Below are positions 1 through 7,424 of a DNA stretch of 16,370 nucleotides, piece by piece. The stretch is from an uncultured Comamonadaceae bacterium. GTDB lineage: Bacteria > Pseudomonadota > Gammaproteobacteria > Burkholderiales > Burkholderiaceae_C. The stretch lies in assembly GCA_937893415.1 (NCBI GenBank), contig CALBWZ010000446.1, forward strand, positions 1 through 16,370. Direction: 5' to 3'. Position numbers and translations under genes: made by a program. The notes below the pieces were generated by a model. That model worked only from the letters and a program-made list of their open reading frames with translations, was not told where the DNA came from and did no database searches. Each line of letters opens with the position of its first letter. Within the stretch, counting starts at the first letter, position 1.

Positions 1-620
1 TCCACCCAGCTGAACATGAAACAAAAGAATGCCGCAACGCCGACGCCTGCCTTGATGAGGGGTAAGAAAATGCGTACAAAAAACTTAGGAAAACTGTAGC
101 CGTCAACGTAGGCGGTTTCGTCAATTTCACGCGGAATTCCGCTCATAAAACCTTCCAAAATCCACACAGCCAAAGGCACGTTAAATATGAGGTGTGCTAA
201 AGCTACTGCTATGTGTGTGTCCATCAAACCAGCGGTTGTGTACAGCTGAAAGAAGGGCAGCAAAAACACAGCCGGTGGGGTCATGCGGTTGGTGAGCAAC
301 CAAAAGAAGACGTGCTTGTCACCAATGAAGCGGTAGCGTGAGAATGCATAAGCTGCTGGCAGCGCCACACTCAGCGAAATAACCGTGTTCATGGCCACAT
401 AAATCAGGCTGTTGACATAACCCATGTACCAAGATGGGTCAGTGAATATGGTGATGTAGTTGTCCCACGTAAAATTCAAGGGCAACAAGGTAAAGCTAGA
501 CACAATCTCATTGTTGGTCTTAAAGCTCATGTTGATCATCCAATAAATGGGCAACAAGGCAAACAGCAGGTACAGCGATAGACCTATGCGTTTGATCCCT
601 AGGTTTTGTTTGTTAAGCAT
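1..620 (-). CDS. glpQ: Glycerol ABC transporter permease GlpQ (MalG type), 3' end outside window
   Basis: Second permease of a glycerol-type ABC importer in the inner membrane. The frame opens with ATG at 618-620 and stays open for 206 codons to the left edge, so the C-terminus is missing. Hydrophobic segments lie at about residues 11-30, 67-92, 103-128 and 136-155. A binding-protein-dependent permease EAA loop is visible at about 166-190 (EIDETAYVDGYSF then FLPLIKAG), the surface that docks on the ATPase, followed by the next membrane helix ending FMFSWV. It overlaps the end of glpP by 8 bases, so the two are probably translationally coupled. In the Rhizobium glpSTPQUV operon the next genes are glpU (DUF2160) and the binding protein glpV, and I expect these beyond the edge. 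The family call is firm. The substrate (glycerol) is inferred from the neighbouring ATPases and glpK. Confidence 0.88.
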   Translation of the reverse strand, partial: MLNKQNLGIKRIGLSLYLLFALLPIYWMINMSFKTNNEIVSSFTLLPLNFTWDNYITIFTDPSWYMGYVNSLIYVAMNTVISLSVALPAAYAFSRYRFIGDKHVFFWLLTNRMTPPAVFLLPFFQLYTTAGLMDTHIAVALAHLIFNVPLAVWILEGFMSGIPREIDETAYVDGYSFPKFFVRIFLPLIKAGVGVAAFFCFMFSWV

Positions 621-1500
621 GCTGACTGTCCTTGTTGGCTGCGCCAGTGTTTTGCATCCAGTTGTAGAGCACGTAGCACATCAACAAGATAATTAAAAAA
701 TACACCAGGGAGAACGCCGCAGCAGGCCCAAGGTCAAATTGCCCCACCGCTTTTTGTGTCAGATACTGGCTAAGGAATGTCGTCGAGTTACCTGGACCAC
801 CACCTGTTAGTACAAAGGGTTCTGTATAAATCATGAAGCTGTCCATCAAGCGCAGCAGCACCCCAATGACCAACACACTCTGCATTTTTGGCAACTGAAT
901 GTAGCGAAACACGGCCCATTTGCTAGCGCCATCAATTTGAGCAGCGTGGTAGTAGGCGTCAGGTATTGAGCGCAAGCCGGCATAAGCGAGCAGGGCCACC
1001 AATGGTGTCCAGTGCCACACGTCCATGATCAACACAGTCAGCCAAGCGTGTAGCGGGTTGCTGGTGTAGCTGTAGTCAATGCCCAGGTACAACAAACTAG
1101 CACCTAGTAAGCCAATGTCTGAGCGGCCAAAAATTTGCCAAATGGTGCCCACAACGTTCCAAGGAATGAGCAAGGACAAGGCCACAACCACCAAGGTCGC
1201 TGATGCACGCCAGCCTGTTGCAGGCATGCACAGAGCAATGGCTATACCCAGTGGAATTTCAATGGCCAACACCCAAAAAGAAAACTTTATTTGACGCCAT
1301 AACGCGCTGTGCAGCTCGCTGTCACGCATGGTTTCAACAAACCATTCGGTGCCTACAAATACACGCCTATCCGGAGAAATGATGTCTTGTACCGAGTAGT
1401 TGACTACAGTCATCAATGGCAATATAGATGAAAAAGCTACGCAAATTAGGACTGGCAAAATCAGCCACCATGCCGCGTTGTTATAAGGTTTTTGCATCAT
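613..1500 (-). CDS. glpP: Glycerol ABC transporter permease GlpP (MalF type)
   Basis: First permease of the importer, 295 residues, integral to the inner membrane. Hydrophobic stretches lie near 10-31, 71-92, 99-121, 151-176, 205-226 and 260-281, giving about six helices. The EAA loop is at about 181-208 (DAYYHAAQIDGASKW then IQLPKM), followed by the PFVLTGGGPGNST motif typical of MalF-like subunits. ATG at 1500 overlaps the glpT stop in an ATGA arrangement; a second ATG follows immediately and could be the true start. The stop overlaps the glpQ start. Together with glpQ it forms the heterodimeric channel energised by GlpS and GlpT. Similar permeases serve other sugars and polyols, so glycerol specificity rests on the operon: glpS-glpT-glpP-glpQ order beside glpR-glpK. 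Confidence 0.9.
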   Translation of the reverse strand: MMQKPYNNAAWWLILPVLICVAFSSILPLMTVVNYSVQDIISPDRRVFVGTEWFVETMRDSELHSALWRQIKFSFWVLAIEIPLGIAIALCMPATGWRASATLVVVALSLLIPWNVVGTIWQIFGRSDIGLLGASLLYLGIDYSYTSNPLHAWLTVLIMDVWHWTPLVALLAYAGLRSIPDAYYHAAQIDGASKWAVFRYIQLPKMQSVLVIGVLLRLMDSFMIYTEPFVLTGGGPGNSTTFLSQYLTQKAVGQFDLGPAAAFSLVYFLIILLMCYVLYNWMQNTGAANKDSQHA

Positions 1501-2576
1501 GTGACCAATTCTTCGTTGATGTAGTAGCAGGTGTTTTCATTGAGCACGTTGAGACCAATCAAGGTGCCTACTTGCGCTGGTATGTCTGATTTGTTTTGGC
1601 GTGTCTTCAACACCGCACCTTCGACCGCACATGTAATGAGGTAGTAAGTGCCCACGTCTTGCACGCGTGTGACGGTTGCTTGCAACTCATTACTCTGACC
1701 TGATGGGGTGGTTTGTAGGTGTTCTGGACGAATGCCAACAGTTACTGGGCCAGTCGCCAGCGTTTGATTGCTTGGTATTTGCAGCAGTTGCCCTGCCATG
1801 TTGATACTGCGTTCGGTGGTGACATCTGCACTGATAAAGTTCATACCAGGGGAGCCAATAAAGTGGCCAACAAATGTATGGGCTGGACGCTCGAAAAGAT
1901 CTTGTGGTGATCCAACTTGAACAGCTCGTCCTTGCGACATGACCACAACTTTGTTGGCAAATGTCAGTGCCTCCACTTGGTCGTGTGTCACGTATATCAG
2001 CGTGAGTTTTAGCTCGTTGTGGATTTGCTTGAGTTTGCGCCGCAGCTGCCACTTTAAGTGTGGGTCAATCACTGTGAGTGGCTCATCAAACAGTATCGCG
2101 CTCACGTCTGGCCTGACCAATCCTCTGCCCAGCGAAATTTTCTGTTTGACATCTGCGCTTAAGCCTGACGCACGTTGTTGCATGATGGGACCCAGTTCCA
2201 GCATCTCTGCAATGTCATGAATGCGTTTTTGAATGTATTGGGCATCCACCTTGCGGTTGCGCAGCGGAAAAGCCAGGTTGTCAGCCACTGTCATGGTGTC
2301 GTAAATGACGGGGAACTGGAACACTTGCGCAATGTTGCGCTCTTGGGGGGTTTGATGGGATACATCTTTTCCGTCAAATAGCACAGTCCCCTCTGAAGGG
2401 GCCAACAACCCAGACATGATATTGAGCATGGTGCTTTTACCGCAACCCGATGGCCCGAGCAAAGCGTAAGCGCCACCGTCCTCAAACCGCATATCCATGT
2501 GGTGGAGCGCATAGTCTGCCGGCCCAGTTGGGTTGGCTTTGTATGAGTGCGCCAGTTGTAAATCTATTTGTGCCAT
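1497..2576 (-). CDS. glpT: Glycerol ABC transporter ATP-binding protein GlpT
   Basis: Nucleotide-binding subunit of the importer, 359 residues, cytoplasmic face; this is the ABC-ATPase GlpT, not the E. coli glycerol-3-phosphate antiporter of the same name. Walker A is GPSGCGKST at 41-49, Q-loop glutamine at 87, Walker B ILFDEP with E165, and a switch histidine H198 in YVTHDQ. The signature motif is degenerate: LSADV at 139-143 instead of LSGGQ. Residues after about 235 form the MalK-like C-terminal beta-rich regulatory domain. A GKDV tetrapeptide at 69-72 aligns with the site of the stop codon in glpS. It starts 12 bases after the glpS stop without an obvious ribosome binding site and ends in a 4-base overlap with glpP, consistent with coupled translation in one operon. 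Confidence 0.92.
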   Translation of the reverse strand: MAQIDLQLAHSYKANPTGPADYALHHMDMRFEDGGAYALLGPSGCGKSTMLNIMSGLLAPSEGTVLFDGKDVSHQTPQERNIAQVFQFPVIYDTMTVADNLAFPLRNRKVDAQYIQKRIHDIAEMLELGPIMQQRASGLSADVKQKISLGRGLVRPDVSAILFDEPLTVIDPHLKWQLRRKLKQIHNELKLTLIYVTHDQVEALTFANKVVVMSQGRAVQVGSPQDLFERPAHTFVGHFIGSPGMNFISADVTTERSINMAGQLLQIPSNQTLATGPVTVGIRPEHLQTTPSGQSNELQATVTRVQDVGTYYLITCAVEGAVLKTRQNKSDIPAQVGTLIGLNVLNENTCYYINEELVT

Positions 2577-2588
2577 GTGGTTGTTTGT

Positions 2589-3665
2589 CTATGCGTTGTT
2601 GTGTGGGGCGTGGCTCAGGTTGCCAGCCTTGTCAAACACGAAGGTGCGGTTGGGCTGCAAGTAGACATTGGTTTGGCTACCCAGTTGCATGTTTTGCACG
2701 CCAGATACCTGCGCCACTAGCGGGCCTAATGCGGTACTCAAGTGAATGAATGTGTCTGAGCCAGAGATTTCAGACAGCTCAACGCGCGCTGCTACCGCCA
2801 CACCATCAGTGCCTTGGTCTAAGGTCACGGCATTAGCACGCAAGCCGACGCTGACGGGGCCTGATGCCTTGTTGTATTGTGCAATTCGGATGGTGATTGC
2901 TGAGCCTAAATCCAAAACACCATCTGTGCTTGTTGCGCTTAAGACATTCATGGGTGGGTCGCTAAAGGCGGTGGCAACCTGAACATTCATTGGACGCTGA
3001 AACACCTCATTGGTAGGACCGTATTGCAACAGCTTGCCCTCGTACAACACAGCGGTATGACCGCCCAGCAGCAATGCCTCACCGGGTTCAGTTGTGGCGT
3101 ACACGATGGTTGAGTTGCCCACATCAAATACGGCGGTGAGTTCCTCGCGTAATTCCTCTCGCAGTTTGTAATCCAAGTTGACCAACGGCTCGTCTAGCAA
3201 TGTAAGGGGAGCGGCTTTTATAAGCGCTCTTGCCAAAGCCACGCGTTGCTGCTGACCGCCAGACAATTCGGCTGGTAAGCGCTGCAAGAACTGGCTGATG
3301 TGCAAGCGATCAGCAATATCATTGACACGTTGCGTGATGCTGGCAGGTGTGTCACGCCCAGCCAGCTTGAGTGGTGAGGCGATGTTGTCGAACACCGACA
3401 TAGACGGGTAGTTGATGAACTGTTGGTACACCATGGCTATATTGCGTTCACGAACAGAGCGACCGGTCACATCTTATCCGTCAAACAGCAAGCTGCCTTT
3501 GCTGGGTTTGTCTAGACCTGCCATCACGCGCATCAAAGAGGTTTTGCCAGCTTGTGTGGCTCCCAGCAGCACGGTTAGGCTGTTTGGTTTGAGCACCATA
3601 TCCAGCGGGTAGATGTGTGTGTGGCCATCAACGATGGTGCTGATCTGTTGTAGCTCTAGGCTCAT
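2589..3665 (-). pseudogene. glpS: Glycerol ABC transporter ATP-binding protein GlpS, interrupted by an in-frame TAA
   Basis: Second ATPase of the importer and first gene of the leftward operon. ATG at 3665 opens a 63-codon frame with a Walker A-like GATQAGKTS at 35-43, closed by TAA at 3476-3474. The same frame continues without shift from the next codon: GTG at 3470 begins a 293-residue stretch with QQFINYP, signature LSGGQ at its residues 69-73, Walker B LLDEP (D93, E94) and a C-terminal beta domain. Read through the stop, the protein would be 358 residues, normal for the family. The usual switch histidine is replaced (ATTEP), which I recall as a family trait of GlpS. The stop separates Walker A from signature and Walker B. 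A GTG restart (GGA 6 bases upstream) would give a product without Walker A. Either a nonsense mutation or a base-call error explains it. Confidence 0.82.
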
Positions 3666-3681
3666 GCTGACTCACTTCTGT

Positions 3682-3691
3682 GCACCGGTGC
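3682..3691. repeat. 10-base perfect palindrome in the glpS leader
   Basis: GCACCGGTGC is its own reverse complement and ends 17 bases upstream of the glpS start. It could be a dimer-binding site or a small RNA hairpin in the glpS leader; the sequence alone does not decide. Confidence 0.35.
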
Positions 3692-3699
3692 GCTGTATA

Positions 3700-3833
3700 T
3701 TCGTTTGCTCATGAGCGATATGTTCTTTTGTGTTCGTAAACCATCTATTTTTTTCGTTTGGTGCATGTTAATGGGTTTTATTTCTTCGGTTTATAGGTGT
3801 TTACCCTTTTATATGTTCCTTTCTGTTCGGTTA
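3700..3833 (+). repeat. Five phased TTCG-type direct repeats, candidate GlpR operators
   Basis: Same-orientation octamers occur at 3700-3707 (TTCGTTTG), 3733-3740 (TTCGTAAA), 3753-3760 (TTCGTTTG), 3785-3792 (TTCGGTTT) and 3826-3833 (TTCGGTTA). Start-to-start distances are 33, 20, 32 and 41 bases, each close to a whole number of helical turns, which would place all copies on about one face of the DNA. DeoR-family repressors commonly bind TTCG-containing repeats. The assignment to GlpR is inference. Confidence 0.5.
3707..3716. repeat. 10-base perfect palindrome in the glpS-glpR control region
   Basis: GCTCATGAGC is its own reverse complement and begins on the last base of the first TTCG repeat. 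Its centre lies 25 bases from the centre of the palindrome at 3682-3691. A protein-binding site is possible but unproven. Confidence 0.35.
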
Positions 3834-3844
3834 TCGTCCTCTTC

Positions 3845-4645
3845 ATGCATGACACACACGTTTTCAACCTTCATACAGCTTTCACACCCAATGTGCGCCA
3901 GCAAGCCATTGTTGAGGAGGTCAAACGCCATGGAGCGGTCACCATCGAGTCCTTGTCGTCACGCTTTGACGTGACGCTACAAACGGTGAGACGTGATGTT
4001 CAGCGTTTGGCTGAATTTGGTTTTTTGGCGCGGTTTCATGGCGGTGTGTGTATGCCGGTGTCGACTACTGAAAACGTCAACTACATGCGGCGCCAAGCGA
4101 TGCAGGCCAATGGCAAGCAGCGTATTGCTCAAGCTGTTGCCGCACGTATTCCCAATGGGTGTTCATTGATTTTGAATATTGGCACCACGACAGAAGCCAT
4201 TGCGCAGGAACTGCTTCAGCACAAGGGCTTGCGTGTCATTACCAACAATTTAAATGTGGCTGCAACTCTCAGCGCGAACGAAGACTGCGAGGTCATTGTT
4301 GCAGGTGGTGTTGTTCGTGCGTTAGACCGCGGTATCACTGGCGAGGCCACGGTAGACTTTATCCGTCAGTTCAAGGTGGACATCGGTCTAATTGGTATCA
4401 GCGGCATTGAAGATGACGGCACCTTGCGCGACTTTGACTTCAGAGAAGTCAAGGTGGCCAAAGCCATCATTGCCAACTCACGTCAAGTGTGGCTGTGTGC
4501 CGACAGCACCAAGTTTTCTCGTCCCGCGATGGTCGAGCTGGGCCGTATTGACGAGTTGGATGTGGTGTTTACAGACATGACGCCGCCGCCACTGTTCTCT
4601 GACCTCATGGACAACGCCGGCGTTGAATGCGTGGTTGCCGCTTGA
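3845..4645 (+). CDS. glpR: DeoR-family glycerol-3-phosphate regulon repressor GlpR
   Basis: Predicted transcriptional repressor of the glycerol genes, 266 residues from ATG at 3845. The N-terminal winged helix-turn-helix spans about 18-75, with [20 protein letters not shown] leading into RDVQRL and the DeoR hallmark FHGGV. The C-terminal DeoRC sugar-phosphate sensor includes [33 protein letters not shown] and the GlpR-like [12 protein letters not shown] and [15 protein letters not shown]. The frame extends upstream to an ATG at 3797, but that adds a non-family hydrophobic 16-residue leader and would swallow a putative operator repeat, so I prefer 3845; neither start has a clear ribosome binding site. 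It is followed 58 bases later by glpK on the same strand. The expected inducer is glycerol 3-phosphate, by family. Confidence 0.92.
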   Translation: MHDTHVFNLHTAFTPNVRQQAIVEEVKRHGAVTIESLSSRFDVTLQTVRRDVQRLAEFGFLARFHGGVCMPVSTTENVNYMRRQAMQANGKQRIAQAVAARIPNGCSLILNIGTTTEAIAQELLQHKGLRVITNNLNVAATLSANEDCEVIVAGGVVRALDRGITGEATVDFIRQFKVDIGLIGISGIEDDGTLRDFDFREVKVAKAIIANSRQVWLCADSTKFSRPAMVELGRIDELDVVFTDMTPPPLFSDLMDNAGVECVVAA

Positions 4646-4691
4646 AGCTGCGCTGTGCAGCCAAAAGCACCGTAACAAGCCTTACATTTTT

Positions 4692-4695
4692 GGAG
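4692..4695 (+). promoter_or_regulatory. Ribosome binding site of glpK
   Basis: GGAG lies 8 bases before the ATG at 4704 and fixes the glpK start. The open frame extends 27 codons further upstream into the end of glpR, but those codons match nothing in glycerol kinases. Confidence 0.75.
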
Positions 4696-4703
4696 TTTTA
4701 TAC

Positions 4704-6191
4704 ATGTCATATTTGATTGCCTTAGACCAAGGAACCACCAGTTCAAGGGCCATTCTGTTTAAAGACAACGGTGACATTGCCGCCAGTGCCCAGCAAGAGT
4801 TTGAGCAAATTTTCCCTAATCCAGGCTGGGTTGAGCACGACCCGTTTGCCATTTGGAATACCCAGCTTGCCGTGCTGGTCAAGGTGTTGGGTACAAGTGA
4901 CATCAACCCCAGTGACATTGCCGGCGTTGGTATTACCAACCAACGCGAAACCACGCTGGTGTGGCACAGGCGCACAGGCCAACCCATCTACAACGCCATC
5001 GTGTGGCAAGACAGACGCACCACATCTATTTGTGATGGCTTGCGCGAAAAAGGATTGCTGGACACAGTACGCAGCAAAACAGGTCTGCTGTTAGACCCGT
5101 ATTTTTCAGGCACCAAAATTCGCTGGATACTCGACCGCGTCGACGGCGCGCAGGCTTTGGCCGACCAAGGCGACTTGGTATTTGGCACAGTGGATACATG
5201 GCTTATTTGGCAATTAACAAGTGGCAAGCGCCACGTTACAGATGTGAGCAATGCGTCGCGCACCATGTTGTTCAACATCCATACAGGACAATGGGACGAC
5301 AGCTTGTTGGCCGAGCTCAATATCCCCCGCAGCATGCTGCCAGAGGTGTTGGCATCAAGTGCCGAATTTGGCTTTACAGACGCCAACATCGTTGGTCATC
5401 GCTGGCCTATTGGTGGTGTGGCTGGTGATCAGCAGTCGGCTGTATTTGGTCAAACTTGTTTTGAGCCAGGGCAGGCTAAAAATACGTACGGTACTGGCTG
5501 CTTCATGCTCATGCATACCGGCGATCAAGGTTTGGCCAGCGCCAACGGCTTGATCACTACGCGCTTGGCGCAATGGGGCGCTACGCCCTCGTATGCATTG
5601 GAAGGCAGCGTGTTTATGGCTGGTGCTGTTGTGCAGTGGCTGCGAGACGGTTTGGGTGCCATTGATGCCAGCGCTGACGTACAAGCCTTAGCCTCCAGCG
5701 TGCCCGATAGCGGCGGCGTCATCATGGTCCCGGCCTTTACGGGTTTGGGCGCACCTTATTGGTTGCCTGATGCACAGGGGAGCATTACAGGACTGAGCCG
5801 TGGCACGACCATGGCACACATTGCCAGAGCTGCTTTAGAGAGCATTGCCCTGCAAAGCACCGCATTGTTGCAAGCCATGAGCAAAGATGCGTTGTGCCAT
5901 GGTGGGCAAGCCGTTACGGAACTGCGTGTTGACGGCGGCGCCTGTGTTAATGATTTGCTGATGCAAATGCAAGCTGACCTGGCCGGTGTATCTGTGGTGC
6001 GTCCTCAAGTTGTAGAAACCACGGCTCTAGGCGCGGCGTATCTTGCAGGGCTGCATGTTGGGATATACCAAGACTTGGACCAGCTGAAGTCCCAGTGGCG
6101 TGTGCAGCGCGTGTTTGAGCCGCAGTGGTCAACAGACCAGGCTCAAGCAAAAATGGCCCAGTGGGAGCGAGCAGTGGCGGCTTTAACCTAA
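4704..6191 (+). CDS. glpK: Glycerol kinase GlpK
   Basis: ATP-dependent phosphorylation of glycerol to glycerol 3-phosphate in the cytoplasm, trapping imported glycerol. The protein has 495 residues, close to the E. coli enzyme (about 502). The FGGY-kinase N-domain starts with [12 protein letters not shown] at 6-17; the GVAGDQQ segment carries the expected catalytic aspartate D242; [40 protein letters not shown] and [10 protein letters not shown] are conserved kinase blocks. The loop that in E. coli binds the inhibitor fructose 1,6-bisphosphate (GGKGGTR, from memory) reads NIVGHR at 228-233 here, so that feedback may be absent. It is the second gene after glpR, 58 bases downstream, with a small inverted repeat (GCTGC/GCAGC, 4647-4661) in the gap. 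No convincing terminator is visible in the 83 bases after the stop. Confidence 0.97.
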   Translation: MSYLIALDQGTTSSRAILFKDNGDIAASAQQEFEQIFPNPGWVEHDPFAIWNTQLAVLVKVLGTSDINPSDIAGVGITNQRETTLVWHRRTGQPIYNAIVWQDRRTTSICDGLREKGLLDTVRSKTGLLLDPYFSGTKIRWILDRVDGAQALADQGDLVFGTVDTWLIWQLTSGKRHVTDVSNASRTMLFNIHTGQWDDSLLAELNIPRSMLPEVLASSAEFGFTDANIVGHRWPIGGVAGDQQSAVFGQTCFEPGQAKNTYGTGCFMLMHTGDQGLASANGLITTRLAQWGATPSYALEGSVFMAGAVVQWLRDGLGAIDASADVQALASSVPDSGGVIMVPAFTGLGAPYWLPDAQGSITGLSRGTTMAHIARAALESIALQSTALLQAMSKDALCHGGQAVTELRVDGGACVNDLLMQMQADLAGVSVVRPQVVETTALGAAYLAGLHVGIYQDLDQLKSQWRVQRVFEPQWSTDQAQAKMAQWERAVAALT

Positions 6192-6274
6192 CTTGGCTGC
6201 AGTAGGACAAGCGCGTATCAAGCCACTTCAGCCCAGCAAGCAACCAAGCTTGCACGCTATTTACAATAGCAGTT

Positions 6275-7396
6275 ATGCAAGCTTTAACTGATTTATACGC
6301 CTACCTCCTGCAGACCTCTAGCGACCCCAAGATTTGGTTGAGCCAAGTCTTTGTGGTGGTGTTGTTCATTGTGTTGTGTAATTTTGTTTTGATGCGTTTC
6401 ATAGAGGCCTCTGAGAAGGTGTTTGCCAAAACCAAGTCCTTGTGGGACGACGCGCTGCTAGACGCCGCGCGCATCCCGGTGCGTTTGTTCGTGTGGACGA
6501 TTGGGTTGACAGTAGCTGCGAAGGTGTTGGACAACGCCACCCAAAGCTCCCTGCTCGAGTTGTGGCCAGAAGTGCGCAGCATGTCCTACATTGTGATCGT
6601 CTCAATGTTTTTCACGCGTTTTATCCGCTTTGCAGAAACCAATTTGGTAGACGAGCAGCGCCGTGCCGCGCCTATGGACAAAACCACAGCCACTGCCATT
6701 GGCAAGCTGCTGCGTTTGAGCGTGGTGATTACAGCGTTTTTAGTGGCTTTGCAAACGTTGGGCTATTCAATTTCAGGCGTATTGGCCTTTGGTGGCGTAG
6801 GCGGTGTCGCGGTAGGCTTTGCCGCAAAAGATTTATTGGCAAACTTTTTTGGCGGCCTCATGTTGTACCTTGACAAGCCATTTTCTGTGGGCGATTGGAT
6901 ACGTTCACCTGATCGTGACATTGAAGGCACCGTAGAGGATATAGGCTGGCGCCTCACGCGCATTCGCACCTTTGACAAAAGGCCCTTGTACATCCCTAAC
7001 TCTATGTTTGCCTCCATCATTGTGGAGAACCCATCGCGCATGGCGCACAGACGTATTTATGAAAACATAGGCATTCGCTATGAAGACGCACACGTCTTGC
7101 ATGCTGTGGTGAACGATGTGCGTGCGATGCTGAAAAGCCACCCTGATATAGCCCAACAGCAAACGCAAATTGTGCATTTCAACGCTTATGCAGCATCGCA
7201 TTTAGAGTTCATGGTGTATGTGTTCACGACCACAACGGATTGGTTGCAATTTCACGCCATCAAGGAAGACGTGCTGACGCGGATCATGGCGATTGTGGAC
7301 AAGCACGGCGCTCAGTTCGCTTACCCCACCCAAACGCTGCATATCGCCAACGAGGTGGGCTTGGCGGAGCTGCAACACGCGCAACCTGCAGCCTAG
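6275..7396 (+). CDS. ynaI: MscS-family mechanosensitive ion channel, YnaI type
   Basis: Inner-membrane channel that opens under membrane tension to release solutes during osmotic downshock. The protein has 373 residues with membrane helices near 21-41, 68-85, 101-117 and 143-165, then the pore helix at about 166-199, whose glycine/alanine-rich GGVGGVAVGFAAKDLLANFF is followed by LDKPFSVGDWI, the MscS hallmark. The following beta domain (GTVEDIGWRLTRIRTFD, PLYIPNSMF, VENPSRM) closely resembles E. coli YnaI as I remember it. It begins 83 bases after glpK; the ATG at 6275 lacks a strong ribosome binding site. It converges with the oxidoreductase gene ending at 7425. Whether it is co-transcribed with glpK is open, though glycerol is an osmotically active solute. 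Confidence 0.93.
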   Translation: MQALTDLYAYLLQTSSDPKIWLSQVFVVVLFIVLCNFVLMRFIEASEKVFAKTKSLWDDALLDAARIPVRLFVWTIGLTVAAKVLDNATQSSLLELWPEVRSMSYIVIVSMFFTRFIRFAETNLVDEQRRAAPMDKTTATAIGKLLRLSVVITAFLVALQTLGYSISGVLAFGGVGGVAVGFAAKDLLANFFGGLMLYLDKPFSVGDWIRSPDRDIEGTVEDIGWRLTRIRTFDKRPLYIPNSMFASIIVENPSRMAHRRIYENIGIRYEDAHVLHAVVNDVRAMLKSHPDIAQQQTQIVHFNAYAASHLEFMVYVFTTTTDWLQFHAIKEDVLTRIMAIVDKHGAQFAYPTQTLHIANEVGLAELQHAQPAA

Positions 7397-7402
7397 GCTG
7401 CA
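7387..7402. repeat. 16-base perfect palindrome spanning the ynaI stop codon
   Basis: TGCAGCCTAGGCTGCA is its own reverse complement, with the TAG stop at its centre, between convergent genes. As RNA it could fold into a 6-base-pair stem with a 4-base loop. There is no T-run on either side, so an ordinary intrinsic terminator is not well supported. Confidence 0.5.
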
Positions 7403-7424
7403 TACCAATGCGCCAATTGTCTGT

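Larger units (their letters stand above)
3666..3844. promoter_or_regulatory. Divergent control region between glpS and glpR
   Basis: This 179-base gap is T-rich on the + strand, unlike the flanking genes, and must hold the promoters for the leftward glpSTPQ operon and the rightward glpRK pair. It contains five TTCG-type repeats and two 10-base perfect palindromes listed separately. I could not pick convincing -35/-10 pairs for either direction. Because a DeoR-family repressor is encoded at its right side, the region is the natural place for GlpR operators (inference). Confidence 0.7.

Noticed and set aside
2589..3470. Treating the 293-residue frame as an independent gene with a GTG start
   Set aside because: It begins in the middle of an ABC ATPase fold without Walker A, and the missing part lies in the same frame just upstream. 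It is better described as the distal part of an interrupted glpS.
3474..3476. TAA in glpS as a recoded sense codon
   Set aside because: TAA ends glpP and ynjC and serves as a normal stop elsewhere in the window, and no recoding signal is visible.
3797..3844. Upstream extension of glpR
   Set aside because: It adds a hydrophobic segment not typical of DeoR repressors, and it covers T-rich control DNA with a candidate operator repeat.
4623..4703. N-terminal extension of glpK overlapping glpR
   Set aside because: The GGAG before ATG 4704 and the standard [11 protein letters not shown] beginning fix the start downstream.
6192..6274. Terminator between glpK and ynaI
   Set aside because: Only weak inverted repeats (such as GCAAG/CTTGC at 6236-6253) without a T-run are present.
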